Shown here piece after piece: positions 47,871 to 60,900 of a DNA stretch of 64,000 nucleotides (positions are counted from its first letter, which is position 1; every line of letters begins with the position of its first letter). Source of the DNA: Heterocephalus glaber. Its lineage: Eukaryota; Chordata; Mammalia; Rodentia; Bathyergidae. The stretch spans positions 1,375,012 through 1,439,011 of the forward strand of contig NW_004624849.1 of NCBI RefSeq assembly GCF_000247695.1, read 5' to 3'. A model generated the notes under the pieces. It was not told the DNA's origin. It saw only the letters and a program-made list of their open reading frames with translations, and did no database searches. The translations under genes and the position numbers were made by a program.

Positions 47871-50240
47871 GCACAAATCCTGGGAACAGAAATGGGCCAC
47901 AAATGCTTCCTTGCCTTTGCCCTGAAACCTCAGAGAATCTCAAATTAGGGGGAGCCTTTGAGGGCTTGGGTCTTCCTAACAATAGAAATCAAGATACAGC
48001 ACCCTGAAAGTGTCTAGGCAGCCATTGTAATTTCTTGCTCTTCTTTTTCCTCCTTTTAGTGTTTGTCCAGAGCTCATCATAGATATGAAAGAGATACCTA
48101 TGCATTCTCACATTTAACCCTCACAACTGTTGTGTGAACAAGGTGTTTTTCACACCCATTTTTCAGAGGAAGAGACTGAGGCTCTGAGAGAACAACTTTA
48201 TGAGCCAAGTCAGCCACGACGGGAACTCGCCACAGCCTAGATCTTCCTGTGTTCCATTATCCAGAGCCCTTTCTCCTAGTATACTATGTGGTGCCACTCA
48301 GTTATTTTTAACTTCTAAATCCCTCTGAATGCCAGGATCCTGCCCTAAGTCACAAGGGTACCTTTGCCTCATTTTGTCTTCCCTTAGAGGTTGATCTCTT
48401 TCTATTCCCTGGTGAGAGTGACCCAGTAGCATGGAGTGCATGTGGGAAACCTCACAGCAGAACAAGGTGAGGGTTGAGAAGGCTAGACTGTGCCCCCTGG
48501 CCTCTTAGTGTCAGGTCCAGGTAATTCTATCAGCTAGAGCTCTTCAGGGTCAAATGCCCTAGGGCTGAGGGCAGGAAAGAACACACTCCCTTGCATTTAA
48601 GCCTTCCAACTCTGAGTTTCAAAACATACAACACTTGAAAATAAGCAAGCAAATAGAAGTGGTTGGTGATATGATTGGTTATGATGTTGCCACCAGCAAT
48701 GAAAAATCATGCCCCTGTGGTCTAGAATGTGACTTCTTGGGCCTTGCAACGTCTTCTTTCTAGGACTAGAAGACAGAGCATCTTTCTCTCCCAACATTCC
48801 CCAAGCATTGCCCAAGTAGGACCCCCATCCATCACCTCCTGGGAGGCCACTGGGACCCTGGGAAATGTTCTCCAGGCAGGTCTGGAGGGGAGTGTTGCCT
48901 CAGGCTCTGAGGAAGATGGGGACATCCTTTCCTCTCCTTCTTCCAGCTCCACCAGAGTAGGGACCAGGAAGCAGTGGAAGAGAGCCCCTGAGCCCGTATA
49001 GCCTTCTGCCTTCCCTGCCATCTTTCTTCCCATGTCCCCTGGGAGGGGAACTAACATGGAGCCTCCATGTCAGACACTTTTAGTTAATGCTGAAACTTTA
49101 CATGTGAACTCTGGTCTGTGGAAGAAGCCTCTCCTGGAGCAGAGAATAGAAGGAGCCTGAATTGAGGATTGTTTGATGGTTACCCAAAGTGGGCACATGG
49201 GATATGTGCTAGAAAAAGCTGAGCTTTGAATTAGATTTGGGAAGTCACCCAGTCATGGGACACACTGAGACCTCTGACGCCTTCAGGTTTAAAGAGGGCC
49301 CAACAGTGGTCTCTGGATGGCTTGTAGGGAGAGGCTGTGATTAGCTGTGATTAGCTGTGTCAGCCGCCACAGGCTCAGAATGAACTCGGAGTCATCTTTA
49401 AAGAACACTCACTTTATAACTTGAAATCCATGAATTCCTTCCAGTTATTTGGAAGTTCTTCAAATATCCATATTGGTCTACATATCAATCATCCACAGAC
49501 CCATCCAGAATATTACTAATAAAGTGCCTTGCCAAGGGTCTCCCAGTTCCTAAGCAGTAGCTACCCAAGGCCCCTAATCTTTCTACCATGCCAAGCCCTT
49601 TAGAAGCCTCAGCTGTTAAAGATGCTGGCACTGCCTGGCATGCACAGGACTTTCCTCAGTGCGAAGCCAGCAGGGCAGGTTCAAGTCCCTGTGCAGATGT
49701 TTAATGAAAATGGCGAGAATTGAATGCAAGGAACATCAGCTCTAGAATGAAGTGTCCACGGGCACTAAGAAAAGCGGTAGAAAAAAACAACTCAATGTGG
49801 CCTGATTTAGTGAACCAAATCACATCAGCTTCACATTTGTATTGCACGTTTCAGTGTGCATCATGTTTTCACTTCCTGTATCTCAGTGGACCCTTGAGTT
49901 TGCCCCACTTTGTGGCCAGAGGATTCAAGCATGGAGGAGGGGCCATGAGAACTATGGGGGAGAACAGGCAGGCACTGCTGTGTACCGATAGGGGCGTTGT
50001 TTATACTGAGTGATGATGATCTCCAAACAACATAGAGATACCTGACAATCTGTGCTCCTGGACTTGCTAAGTAATGTTCATTTGGGGAATTTTCTCCCTG
50101 TTCCCTAGGGAGAATATCCCATTGAAAAAAATTACTATGAGCCGATGTGTGTCCCAGAAGTTGTAGAAAGTCTGGATGCTTTTCCTGGTGGGTGCCCTCA
50201 GCTGGAAATAACCACTCCCTCATTTATCTTACCCTGTTGT

Positions 50241-50287
50241 ATCACTTCTCAGGCTTTTGGCTAAGATCAAGCGCAGTATCTTATCCT
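50241..50287 (+). pseudogene. U2 snRNA 5' fragment (truncated pseudogene)
   Basis: The 47 bases match the 5' end of U2 snRNA: ATCACTTCTCAGGCTTTTGG, then CTAAGATCAAG with the branch-point recognition neighbourhood GTAGTAT changed to GCAGTAT. The remaining about 140 nt of U2 are absent, so it is a 3'-truncated retrocopy and not a functional snRNA. Confidence 0.8.
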
Positions 50288-50369
50288 CTGGTTATGTGTG
50301 GACATCTCATTCCCCTTATTACACTATAAGCTCTTTGAGGGTAGATTTCTGCCTTTTATTCATTCATTC

Positions 50370-50690
50370 TCTTCTTCAGGTATTACTGATTTTTTTTTTT
50401 TTCTTTTCTGGTACCTGGCATCGAACTCAGGACCTTGTGCTTGTTAGGCAGGCGTGGTGCCACTGAGCTACATCCCTGGCTCCCAAGGCATTACTGATTC
50501 AATACGTAGTTGCTGCCCATACCTTATACCAGGCATCATGCCAGGTAGATGTGCATATCTAGATGAACAAAAGACATGATCCTATCTCTTCTGGAGTCTA
50601 CTGGAGAGAGAGACAATAGCAAACAAATAAATATGCTGTATAATGGTAAAATACAGGAGAAGGTGGGTTTAGGCCCAGGAGAAAAGTGTT
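50370..50690. repeat. L2-like fragment with an antisense ID SINE
   Basis: ID - at 50391-50481 with repeat ATTACTGATT, inside 'ccaggcatcatgccaggtag'-type L2 sequence. Confidence 0.7.
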
Positions 50691-51569
50691 TTTAAAAAAT
50701 TTTATTAGGATCAATCCAGATATATTTTAACATTAAAACTGCACTCTGACTGAACTTTGGATTTAATGTCTGCTAAGTTTTGCTCTCTGTAGTCATCTTT
50801 GTTTCCAAATGAAGCCCTTTGGGTAGAGAGGGCAGTAGGTGACTCAAGGGGAAGTTGGTTGTTGCAGGACAAAGGGGGACCGGAGTGTGTCATAGCTGGG
50901 GGACCTTGGAGACCTGGGACACATCTAGGAACTCCCCAGATGTGGGGTCTGACTCCTGCTCTGAAATAGACTAAAGGGAGCAGATACAATCCAGAAATCC
51001 CAAACACTGTGCTCCCCCCATGCCCTTTGAGGCTCTGTGCAGGTAACCTAACCAGCTCAGACCCTTGCTCCCTGCCATTGTTGCCCAAACAGCAGCAGCT
51101 TTTCACATTTTCTGTTTTCTCTCACCTCTGGAAAAACACCAGAAGCCTTGGGTCAGCTCAATTTAGGCTAAGCAGCACCTGCAGAGAGAGGGCCGGAAGT
51201 TAAGCTACAGTGGAGGAGGAAGCAGCCTGTGCTTAAACCAGGGTCCCCAGGGACCCAGCTGGATTCCCCCAGTGGGTGGTGGAGCGGGTGCCCACCAGGG
51301 AGTCTTAGAGCTGCATTCTGGGGAGGGGGGAGCCAGGAGGAGCTGGGCTCCTGCAAGGATGCTAAAGGGAAAACTCTTGAGGATTCTGGGTGCCGGTCCA
51401 CACCTGTTAACAAGGGTGAGGACTGTTGGGCTTCGGGCTCATATGCATGGGAAGAGCAAACTTCTTCAAAGGGCAGAAGTCTGAGGATAACCAAAACTGT
51501 CCCAGAATTCTCTCCCCTCAGTCCTCTCCTTGCTCCTATGGTTCAAAGTCTTATTGCTGTGAAGTCTGT

Positions 51570-51760
51570 TAAGAGAGGTCACTGTGATGTAGTGGGATGT
51601 AGTACGGCCTTTGGAGTCAGAAGAACTGTGTGTGACTCAGGGCTGATTCTGTTAATGGCCTTGACTTTTTTTTTTTTTTTTGGTAAGACAGAGGTAAGGT
51701 TAGCTTCCCTCAGGCTTATAGAGAAGCTTCAGCAAGGTAAAGGAGCATGTAAATGAGGAT
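51570..51760. repeat. MIR-like fragment
   Basis: 'gtagtgggatgtagtacggc' and 'tttggagtcagaagaactg' follow the MIR 5' half. Confidence 0.55.
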
Positions 51761-51787
51761 GGGAGTGCTCAATAAAATTTTATTGGT

Positions 51788-52670
51788 GTTTCTGGGATAG
51801 TGGTACATACCTTTAATTCAAGCTACTTGAGAGGCTGAGGCAGGAGGATTGAAAGTTTCAGCTCAGCCTAAGCAATTTAGTGAGATCCTGTCTCAAAAAA
51901 CAAACATACAAACAAAAAACCCAAGCCTAACAAAAAGAAACGCCCTCCAAAACAAAACAAAACATAAATGAAAAGGGCTGGGGATATAGCCAGTGTGAAA
52001 GCATTGGGTTCAATCCCCAGTACTGAAAAAAAACCTCATTGTCATTTAAGAGGTGTTCAAGAGGCCGACGATGTAACTCAGTGGCACCGCGCCTGCCTGG
52101 CAAGTGCAAGATCCTGAGTTCGATTCCTGGTACCAAAAGGAAAAAGAAATAGAATTCATAGAACTGTACACCAAAAGAAAACAAACTCAGGCCAAGTGTG
52201 GTGGCACTTGCCCTTGATCCCAAGCATTTGGGAGGCTGAGGCAGGAGGATCACGGTGAGCACAAGGCCAGCCTGAACTACATGGTGAAACCCTGTCTCAA
52301 AAAACCAAACCAAATCAAACCAAAACAAAACCACTTAACAACAGCAAAAACAAAACAAACTCAGTTTTATTATATAATTTTTTAAAAAGGCAAATGGTTC
52401 AATTCCTTTCCTTTGGATAGATTTTGGTTTTTTGAGATTTGTTTGCTATGTTGTCCAGACTGGCTTCCAGCTCCTGAGCTCAAATGATCCTCCTGTTCTG
52501 AGTGGCTGGGATTACCAGTGTGTCAGGGCTGGGGATGTAGCTCAGTGGCACTGAGCCTGCCTGGCAAGTGCAAGGTCCTGAGTTCAATCCCCAGTACTGC
52601 AACCCCCCCCCCCCAAAAACCCAAAAAACAAAAACCCAGAAACCAACCAGTGTGTGCCACCATGCCCAGT
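51788..52670. repeat. SINE cluster between Gh and Cd79b
   Basis: B1-like + 51788-51915, short ID + 51975-52033, ID + 52063-52143, B1-like + 52190-52325, and antisense B1 at about 52425-52670 split by ID + 52527-52628 (target repeat ACCAGTGTGT). Confidence 0.8.
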
Positions 52671-53284
52671 TCCAGATAGGTTTTATGATTCCTATTTTAC
52701 AGATAAAGCAACTGCTATCATCACCCAGTAAGGTTTCCACTGTCTGAATCAGTTCTGGGGGCCACATGATGACACCAAAAATGTGAGCTCCTAAACAGAA
52801 ACAGCTGGGAGGGCCTCTCCACTTTAACCTAGGAATCCGAATGCACACTGAGGGTGTCAGGTGGAGGCCGTAAACCTCCTGCCCAGATGATTCTCTGTTA
52901 ACAAGCACTTCAAAGCCTAGGGAAACCCAGTTATTCAAAGGTGTTAGCTTTTTGGTAAAGCCAAAGCCTCCTCTGACCTAGGGAAGCCCCAAGCAGGGAG
53001 AGACCCTATTTAGAGGAGAAGTGAAGACTCCCCCACCTTGGCTGGCTGCCTGGTGGAAGTAGGGGACAAAATTAGGTCCACTATGCAAAGCAGCAGGAAA
53101 GCGAGGGCTCCAGCTCAGTGGAGGCAGATGCCAAAACAAGCCAGTTCCCTCTGCCAACCCCAGACCAGGGAAGGAACTGGGCCTGGCTGGCTCAGCCAGC
53201 CTGGCCAGAATGAGCTCCATTGAGTTTTGGGGAGATTGACCTGAAACTCTAGAGGGGATCTGTTAAAAAGTGGTGCTTCTCAGC

Positions 53285-53475
53285 CGGCGTGGTGGCACAC
53301 ACCTGTAAACCCAGCACTCTGGAAGACTGAGGTAGGAGGATCAGAAATCCAAGCCCGAGTCTGGGCAGTTTAGTAATTTATTGAGATCCTGTCTCAAAAC
53401 AAAAAAATAAAAAAGGGCTGGGAGGTAGTTTAGTGTGAAGGCCTTGGGTTCAATTCCCGATTCTGGAAAACAAAA
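53285..53475 (+). repeat. B1-like and short ID SINE
   Basis: 'ggcgtggtggcacacacctg' at 53285-53400, then 'gggctgggaggtagtttagt' at 53415-53473. Confidence 0.78.
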
Positions 53476-54445
53476 ATGCTATGCTTCTCTCAACAACTTC
53501 CACATGGTTCTTCAGGTAAAATGGCAGCTCCTCCAGGGTAGGGATTTGCCTACCTAAGTCCAGAGCATGAATGGCAGAGAAATTTTTTTGAATTCCCCCC
53601 AAGATCAACAGGAAGTGGAGCACAGAGTGGCTTGGGAGGGAGGCTTTCCATAGGCAGGTTGATTGCCCTTCACTTCCCAGATGGGAGCTGTTTCCAGTTA
53701 CTCCTGCAGCTGGTACCTAGGGACCATTTTGTGGGGACCCTGAGACCCTAGGGTGCCTCTGATGTGATGCTGGGAAAGTCTGAAAGGGCCACTTAAGGAT
53801 TCCCCAAACTTTATCACATGAAACCTCCATTAGAAATAGTTTCTCTTGGTGGCTCTGGGTCAAGTTGAGGAGAAAAAGTTCCAGGCTTAGTGGAGGATGA
53901 CATAGGAAGGGTAAGAGGTATTGTAGAGTCAGGAAACCCCTACTCTCAGGCAGCTTCTAGTCTAACTGGTGAATCAAGGCCAAGTGAATGGCCCAGGCAG
54001 CAGCCAAGGCCACAGCTGTCCAGGTTGATCTGGTTGATCTAGCTGTCCTGGTTGACCTGGCTAGGGCAGTGCCCAGGGTGCTTTGGGAGGGCTTCTCATA
54101 GGCAGAGATCTTGAAGGTCAGCAAGTTTGGGACAGGTTGGGGTGGGAAAGAGCCCTGTAGAGCAGCCAGAACTCAATTGCTGGTGTGGCTCAATGGTGCG
54201 TAAACCCTGGGGAAGGGCCGGCTGGGTCCCCTTTCTTCTGTGGCCTGGCAAGGCCCCGAGGGGGAGATGACAGGGGGATGTGACTACAGGTCCCAGCTGG
54301 AGCCCCAGAGAAAAGGAGAGGATGAGCATGGCAGTCACCCTCTTCCACAGCCTCATAGGCCCACAGATATCGCACTCAGATGCCACGCCCATCACTGTAC
54401 CCCATGAGATGTCTCATGCCTGTGTGGAGGTTGTCAGACACATTG

Positions 54446-54451
54446 TTTATT
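54446..54451 (-). terminator. Cd79b polyadenylation signal AATAAA
   Basis: Minus-strand AATAAA lies 450 bases after the Cd79b stop codon, close to the known human 3' UTR length. Cleavage is expected near 54425-54435. Confidence 0.75.
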
Positions 54452-54900
54452 CCATGGGGCATTGGGCTCCAGGTATGGCAGCCCCTCAGATGGAAGAGGA
54501 TGGAAGAGAGGAATGAAGTTCTCCATGGCCCTTCTGGGGTCCTTGGGGAGCCATCGCCCTTCCAAGGCCTTACAGGAAGTCAGCCTGTTTTGAGTCCATT
54601 TGCAGGCTTCAGTAAGTCTCTACTTTCCTGTTCCAGATGTGGGGATCCTGTGTAGCACCCGCAGAAGACTGGCCCAGTCTATCCCAGGAGAACTCCCCAT
54701 TCCAAGTCTTTGTCTGTTGTCCTGTTCTAGGCCTCTTGGTAAGAGCTGGGGGCCAATAGCTGGAGGGGGAGGTGGCTCTGGTGGGCCAGCCTCAGAGGCC
54801 AGCTGGGGGTCCAGGGTGGAGGGGACAGGCCATGAACCAGGCAACTCTGATGCAGTCAATGAGGCCCAGGAGTGGTCCTAGGGCATGGGGGGCTGGCTCC

Positions 54901-57784
54901 TCACTCCTGGCCTGGGTGCTCCCCGACAGACCACTTCACCTCCCCTGTCCGCAGAGTCACTATGTCCTCATAGGTGGCTGTCTGATCAATGTCCAGGCCC
55001 TGCAGACATGAAATAGAGTTCAGGACCAGGCCACACCCTGACCACACCAACAGATGCGGGGCCACTGACTGCTCAATTCAGAGCTGCCAGGTCATCCTGT
55101 TCTTACCTCATAGGTGTGATCTTCCTCCATTCCCGCTTTGCTGTCATCCTGGGGGCAGGGCATGGTGGAGATCAGAGTGTTAGCCTCCCCCAGCCCTATC
55201 CCCTGTTGGGCCAGGTGGGGAAGGCCAGGGACATGGGGCTGGGTGAGGGGATGGGAGTGAGAGGGCTTCAAGAACAACTGAAAGAATGAAGGTATGAGTG
55301 CTTGAACAGGTAAGCCAATGGGCAGGCTCTAGGGGTGGGGCTAGGCCAAACTGGGAGCTACAGGGGCTGGGGAGATGGAAACCTTGCCCATGTCTGGACT
55401 GCCCTGTGTCTACCTCCCCGGTGCCTATGGTCACCTTGTCCAGTAGCAGGAAGATGGGCACAATGATGAAAAGGATGATGAGGAGGGTCTGGATCATAAT
55501 GATGCCATCTTTCAGTGTATTTCGCCGCTTCAACTGTGCCAAGGTGCTGAATCCTGAGGGAGGCAGAGGCAGGGCTTTGATACTGAGTGAGTGCTTTATT
55601 GGCAGCCCCTCACTCACCCAATGAGCTTGCAGTGGTGGCTCTTTGTAACCCCTCAGGACCTGAGGCCATAGCTACCTCCATCTATGGCTGCTCACCCCTG
55701 GTGGGAATGATGGCTACATGAACACCCCATCAACCTGGCACACACCCATGACTCGCAGCTCCGTGCCACAACCCTGGAAGATGTTGGGATGCTTCCCATC
55801 ACACTCCTGCTGGCAGATGTAGATGCCATTGTCCTCAGACTGGATGCTTTGGATGGTGAGGGTGTGGGTGAAGCTATCGTTGGTCTGCAGGATGCGGTCC
55901 GTTTCTTGGAGCAGCTGCAGGGGCTCGTCTGTCTTCTGCTTGCGGAACCAGATCACCTTGCTAGAGAGGCTGGAGCTGTCTGTGTGACACTGCATTTTGA
56001 CCACAGAGCCCCTTTTCTTGGCCATGAAACGGGGGTACTGCCAGATCCGGGAACAAGCACTTCCTGTGAAAACCAATGCCAGGCTCAAAATACATGCTGG
56101 AACTTTTCTGAGTGCCAGCCTTTCCTGCGGACCCCAGCGGGGGGAGAGCAGTGACTCTGGTTCAGTCTACCTTGCTTGTCCTTGCTCCTGAAAGTGTGGG
56201 ACAGTCAGGTTGCAGAGGTGTGTGTATGTGTAGGAGGGGAGTCGAGCCATGTGAGGAGCCACACACCAAGCCATTGGATCCACTTCTTCCTGACTGCCCC
56301 TCTGCCCATTTGAATGTCATTTAGAAGGGTTCTGGAACCTTCTGATTTTTCTCAATGCCCTTTACAACAGCCAGATCCAGGCTTCACCCCCAGGCATGGA
56401 GGCCCACAGGACAGTCCAAGGCCTGGCCCAGTGCTTCCAGCAATTCTTCCCCTGGGTTGCCCTGCATCTGCCTGGAATCTTCAAGGGCTCCCCATTGCTC
56501 CCAGGGGATGAAGGCTGAACCCTTGGCCTACCAACTGAGACCCTCCTCCATCAGTCACTTCTTACCTCCTGTGTGGTCCTGTGCATCTTGTTCCTGGCCT
56601 CAGCTTGGGAAGCTTTCCTACCTGCCCTGCCTGGGGCTCAGTGATTGGCCTCTGGGGAATCCCTGAGCTCTGCCCTGAGGGGCTCATTCCCAAGCTGAAG
56701 CAGACTCCCCTATAGACAGACCCAGCCCCAAGGCCTCCGTGGAATCCCTTCTGGCTCCCAGCTCTGACCCCAGGTTACCCAGCACCCCAGTGCCAGGACT
56801 AGAGCGCACTGGTCTGATGAAGATGACAACTGGCTGAAGTGGGGCCTTAGAGGGAGACCCTAAGGAGGCCCCAGGATGGAAGTCCTGGATGGGGAGATGC
56901 AGGCAAGAATGGGATAAGGAGCAGTCCCCAGGATAGTGACTAGCATTGAACACAAAGTTGCCCCCAGAAGTGGTGGGGAAGGTGACTGACCTTTGGGATT
57001 CGGGTACAAGAACTCATCATTGCTTGGTGACACTGGCTCACCTGAAGAGGGAAGGAAGTGGATGGGACCAGGTCAGGCTCCTCCAGCCCCAGTTGGCTGC
57101 CCCACCCCTATTCCCTCTGCATTCCCAAACCACTTCCTCCTTCCAGGACTGTAGCTTCAAGATTCCTCAGCCCTGCCTGCTCCTGCATTGGGGAGACAGG
57201 CGCATGGTTGAGGTACCAGAAACCCCACCTCTAGCTCCCTTTCTGTCCTTGATCCTCAGGATGGCACTGAGGAGGCTTTTAAATGAGACACGAAGGAACT
57301 CGCAGCTGGGAGGGCTTCCCATCTTCCAGACAAGGAGGGAACCATTTCTGCAACAAGCATCTCCCACAGTCTTTTTGGGGCAGCCTCCCCCTGTAGTCGC
57401 TTCATGCAGTGTCTTCAGGGGCTTGGCATAAGGCACACTCAGCCCGCCTCTTCCTTCAAGACCCAGCCCTTCCACCATCACAGCTGGCACCTTGGTTTGC
57501 CCCTTGCGCTCAGCTGAGTCCAACACCCTCCAGGCAGAAGAGGGGCTGTGATTGCAGACCCTGGCCCATGGCCAAGGCGGAGATGCATAGACCTGGGCTC
57601 TGGGGTCAGTCAGAGGGAGGCAGGAAGCAGAGAATGGGCTGTAAGAGGAAGCAGAGAGAGCAGGAGTCTGAGCCGAGGACACAGAGCGAAGCCAGCAGGC
57701 CTCATACGGAGCCCTACCTGAGAGCAGCAGCACCAACACCATCAGCCAATTACCGGACACAGGACACAGCACCAGCCTGGCCAT
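54901..57784 (-). CDS. Cd79b: CD79B (Ig-beta, B29), B-cell receptor signalling subunit, six exons
   Basis: CD79B pairs with CD79A and carries the signal of membrane immunoglobulin in B cells. Minus-strand exons are 57718-57784, 56991-57041, 55746-56063, 55435-55553, 55107-55148 and 54901-54999, joining to 231 codons plus stop (human has 229). Residues 1 to about 25 are a signal peptide (MARLVLCPVSG start). Exon 3 encodes the V-type Ig domain with paired cysteines, the extra ICQQEC cysteine and one N-glycosylation site (NDS). The membrane helix is about residues 163-183. The cytoplasmic tail holds an intact ITAM with tyrosines 198 and 209 (DHTYEGL and ATYEDI). All splice sites are GT/AG and no lesion is seen. 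Placement next to Gh on the same strand is the mammalian order. Confidence 0.97.
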
Positions 57785-57930
57785 GGTCACCGCCCTAACC
57801 CTGAGCCTGTGACCAAGTCCGAGATTCTTGGGGGAAAATGTTTAACTGCTGGGCCGCCTCCTGTCCCCTCCCCACGTCTTCCCCCTCAGGCCCCTTCCTG
57901 CCATGCAAATTGGGACCCAGGGGAGGCACC
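57785..57930 (-). promoter_or_regulatory. Cd79b (B29) promoter with octamer, EBF-like and Ets-like motifs
   Basis: The region before the Cd79b ATG has no TATA box. A perfect octamer ATGCAAAT lies at 57903-57910. On the minus strand an EBF-like TCCCCTGGGT (57915-57924) precedes it and a GGAA Ets core (57895-57898) follows it. Octamer, EBF and Ets factors are established regulators of the B29 promoter in human and mouse, so this cluster fits B-cell expression. Motif calls were made by eye. Confidence 0.7.
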
Positions 57931-57959
57931 AGCTCTCGGGGGACCGGGGGAGGGTGGAT

Positions 57960-60900
57960 CTTGTCAGCCGGGCTACTATGGCTTGAAGGTGGCCCAGCTT
58001 GGGAAGGACAGATGGAGCCCTTGGTAGAAGCCTTGAACAGGGAAGTAGCCTTTATTCCCTCTCTGTGTCCTCACCCTACTGGTGCTCATCCCTGGGCCTG
58101 CCATCCTGCCCTCTGTAGTTCGCCAGCTCCTGAAGGGCAGAGCCTGAAAATGCCCATTCCTAAGCACTTAGCTAGACAGGAATGAATGAATCTGAGCTCA
58201 GTCCCTCTGGTTTGGAGCACCCTCACCCTTTGGAGGGGACAGTACAGGGGCCAGGGGTCAACAGTGAAACCAGGCCAGGGACCAGGCCAGAACAGAGCCT
58301 CTTGTCTGGAGTGCAGGTGGCCATAGTGGGAGTTGGACCTGTGGAGGAAGGGAGCCTTTGAAGTTCTTGAGCAAAAGGAGGCCAAGGTGGCAGCTACTTA
58401 GGAGGAGACATGGTTAGGCCCTTATGAGAAGCCTCTTCCTCATGCTGTGGAAGAGTTTGCTGTGGGCTGCCAAAGGGGGCACATTTGGGTAGAGGTGGAT
58501 TAGAGAAGACTTGCCACTTAACAACCAGGGCCTTCTCCTGGGAGCTCTTTGGGACTCTGAGGGCACTGAAGTGTTGTCCACAGTTCCAGAGGGTCTTAGG
58601 CAGGGGCCAGGGAGTTAGTGTGGAGGAGCACTCAGGTTCTGACAGGCCTGGCTGCATCCTTCAAGTCAGCAGGGGTGAGGATGGAATCACGGCATTTGGG
58701 GCTTCATCTAAGCTTAGCTTTGTGTGCCTTCCCCAGGATCCCCTTGGGGGTGGCCCTTGTGCAGAGTGCCACCTGCACAGCTGCCTGGAGCAGGCTTGCA
58801 AACCTCAGCCCTGCAGCCAAGACCTCTGGGAGTTTTATGTCTCCTGGCAACTTCCTTCTCTCTTGTCCCCTCACTTTTTCTCATCCCCTGATCCCCAGCA
58901 GAGGAAGACAGATGCCAAATCTTCAGTGCCCTCTGTCCACATCTCAGTCCTCGTGATCCTCCATTTCTCAAATAGCCTGTGAGCCTGGCAGGTCTGCTTG
59001 GGCTCAGGGAGGTGCAAGTGCTCCCCCATGGCATGGCTGGAAGGCAGAGGGTCCAGGTGACTCCCACCTCCAACCTGGGTGTATGCTTTGAACACTGCAG
59101 ACCAGGACCTGAGCCATGAAAGTTAGGGACCTGAGGACTACGTGTTCACCTAAGGGACAGCTCGTTCTAGGCAGTCCCAGGTATTCTTACTTATTTCCAG
59201 ATGTTCCAAATGAAAAAAACATTTCTCTGAAAAGGTGTCAGATGTTCAGCTCATAGAACAAACAGCCCAGGAATAAGAACATCACTGAGGTCAGCATGGG
59301 GACCATGGGCCCCATCAAGTGCTGGAGGCAGTGGCTGGAGAGAGGCCAGCCCAGGGTGGAGAACAAAATCCTGGGGTCTCTCCCGTTAGCAAAGTTTGCA
59401 CCCCGCTGAGCCCCTGGTGATGGAGATCTTACTTAGCTTTGAGGCTAGTGTCCCTCAATGTTGAAAGGACTTTAGGAAAGGTTTGGGTCACACACGTGTG
59501 CATGGGTGTGTGTTCACATGTATGTGCTGCCGGGACCATTGCTGTGGGGCCTGCTGAGGAGCTGGTCCTGGGGCCTAGGGTGACCGTAGGGGCACAGGGA
59601 TGGGCAGGGGCAGTTGGTATCCTCCAAACTCACATGCATCATCAGCCCCCGTGGATGGGACACAGATGTGCCCTTTGGACTTCATTCCCATTCATGCCAA
59701 GCAGAGACTTGCTCTTAGGAGGGCTGAGGCAGCAGGGTGGAGTTTGGGGCCACCTGCAGAGTTATTTATCACAGATGGGGCTGTACTGTTCTCTTCCTGG
59801 TGACAACAGCAAGCCCTGTCCTGGGCTCATGATGCCCTTTCCTTCCCGGAGCAGGAGGCTTCATAAGCCTGCCCCGCCTCTGTCCTGACTGTTCTGAGCT
59901 CCACACACTGACATCTGGCATTTCCTACTTTCCAGAAAGACAGTCAAAACAAGAGATGGGAGGATGGGAAAAGGACGAGGGACTCAGGTTGGGCAAGGGA
60001 CCTCAGCCATCTCAGAAAGGATGGGGGCAGGGAGAGTCTTAGGGAAGGAAGCCCCCCCCCCCATTCTCCACCCCCTGCCTGGATGGCCTGCTGAGTTCAA
60101 ACCCTAACCCTAGTGTACCAACTAAAGCCTCACCAAGTCACAGTGGGTCTCAAAGTGTCCCTCATCTGGGATATTTGGAGGTAATTATGATGTCCGTAGC
60201 GAGTGCCCCTGCATTCATGGTCCAGGGCACTGAAGGCCTCCGGTGGGAGAGACTCATGAGGCAAAGCATTTCCTCACCCCACATGGCCCCACAATGGCAC
60301 CAAGGTAGGCAGCACCCATTCTGAACCTCTCAGAGCCCAAATTTCCTCACCCGAGTAGCATACCAATAACCCCGCACTCTTCATGAGTGGCCATGTGCAC
60401 CAAGGGCCCTTGGCAATGTGGGGGCACCATGTATCCTCAGGGAGGGGAGGAGCTCACACAGCAGGAGCGGAGGGCAAATGTGAGACTCCAGCCTATGTTG
60501 TCTACGTTTCCCACCCAGTATTTTTCCTTTTTTCTCCTGCCAGTCAAGGGTCAGGAGAAGGATGGGCTGGAGCTTCCTGCCATCTTCCGCCTCAGGGCCA
60601 CAAAGGTCCCACAGGAGGTCTGGAGACACTTGAAGTGAGAATGAGCCCTGTCCCCAGAGAGGGGGCTCAGTGCCCTGGGGGCTCAGAAACCCCTGTAGGG
60701 ATGCTCAACAGCCCCCCGGCATGCAAAGAGAACTGTGAGGTGGGGAGGTGCACAGGGACAACTGAGGGGCATCTTGGGGCAGCCGGTGGGCCAAGGCCTT
60801 TGTGTGCCCTACATTCCCCATGCCACAAAGGCCCCAGGACCTAGGAAAAGGGGAACAAGCATTTACTAGCCTTGAGGAACTCAGCCCCAGGAATCAGAAG

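Larger units (their letters stand above)
46810..50240. other. Gh upstream interval, no gene seen
   Basis: Contains the 47385-47870 repeat, a MIR-like block at about 48090-48260 and a tandem 'gtgattagct' repeat near 49335. Almost free of ID and B1 SINEs, unlike the Tcam1-Gh spacer. Confidence 0.55.

Noticed and set aside
55298..55624. Antisense frame of 108 codons over Cd79b exon 4
   Set aside because: Shadow of the conserved Cd79b exon on the other strand.
57167..57790. 207-codon minus-strand frame starting MTMARLVLCP
   Set aside because: It is the Cd79b first exon read through its donor into intron 1; the spliced product is the real one.
60106..60120. Telomere-like 'aaccctaaccctag'
   Set aside because: Two units only; chance occurrence.
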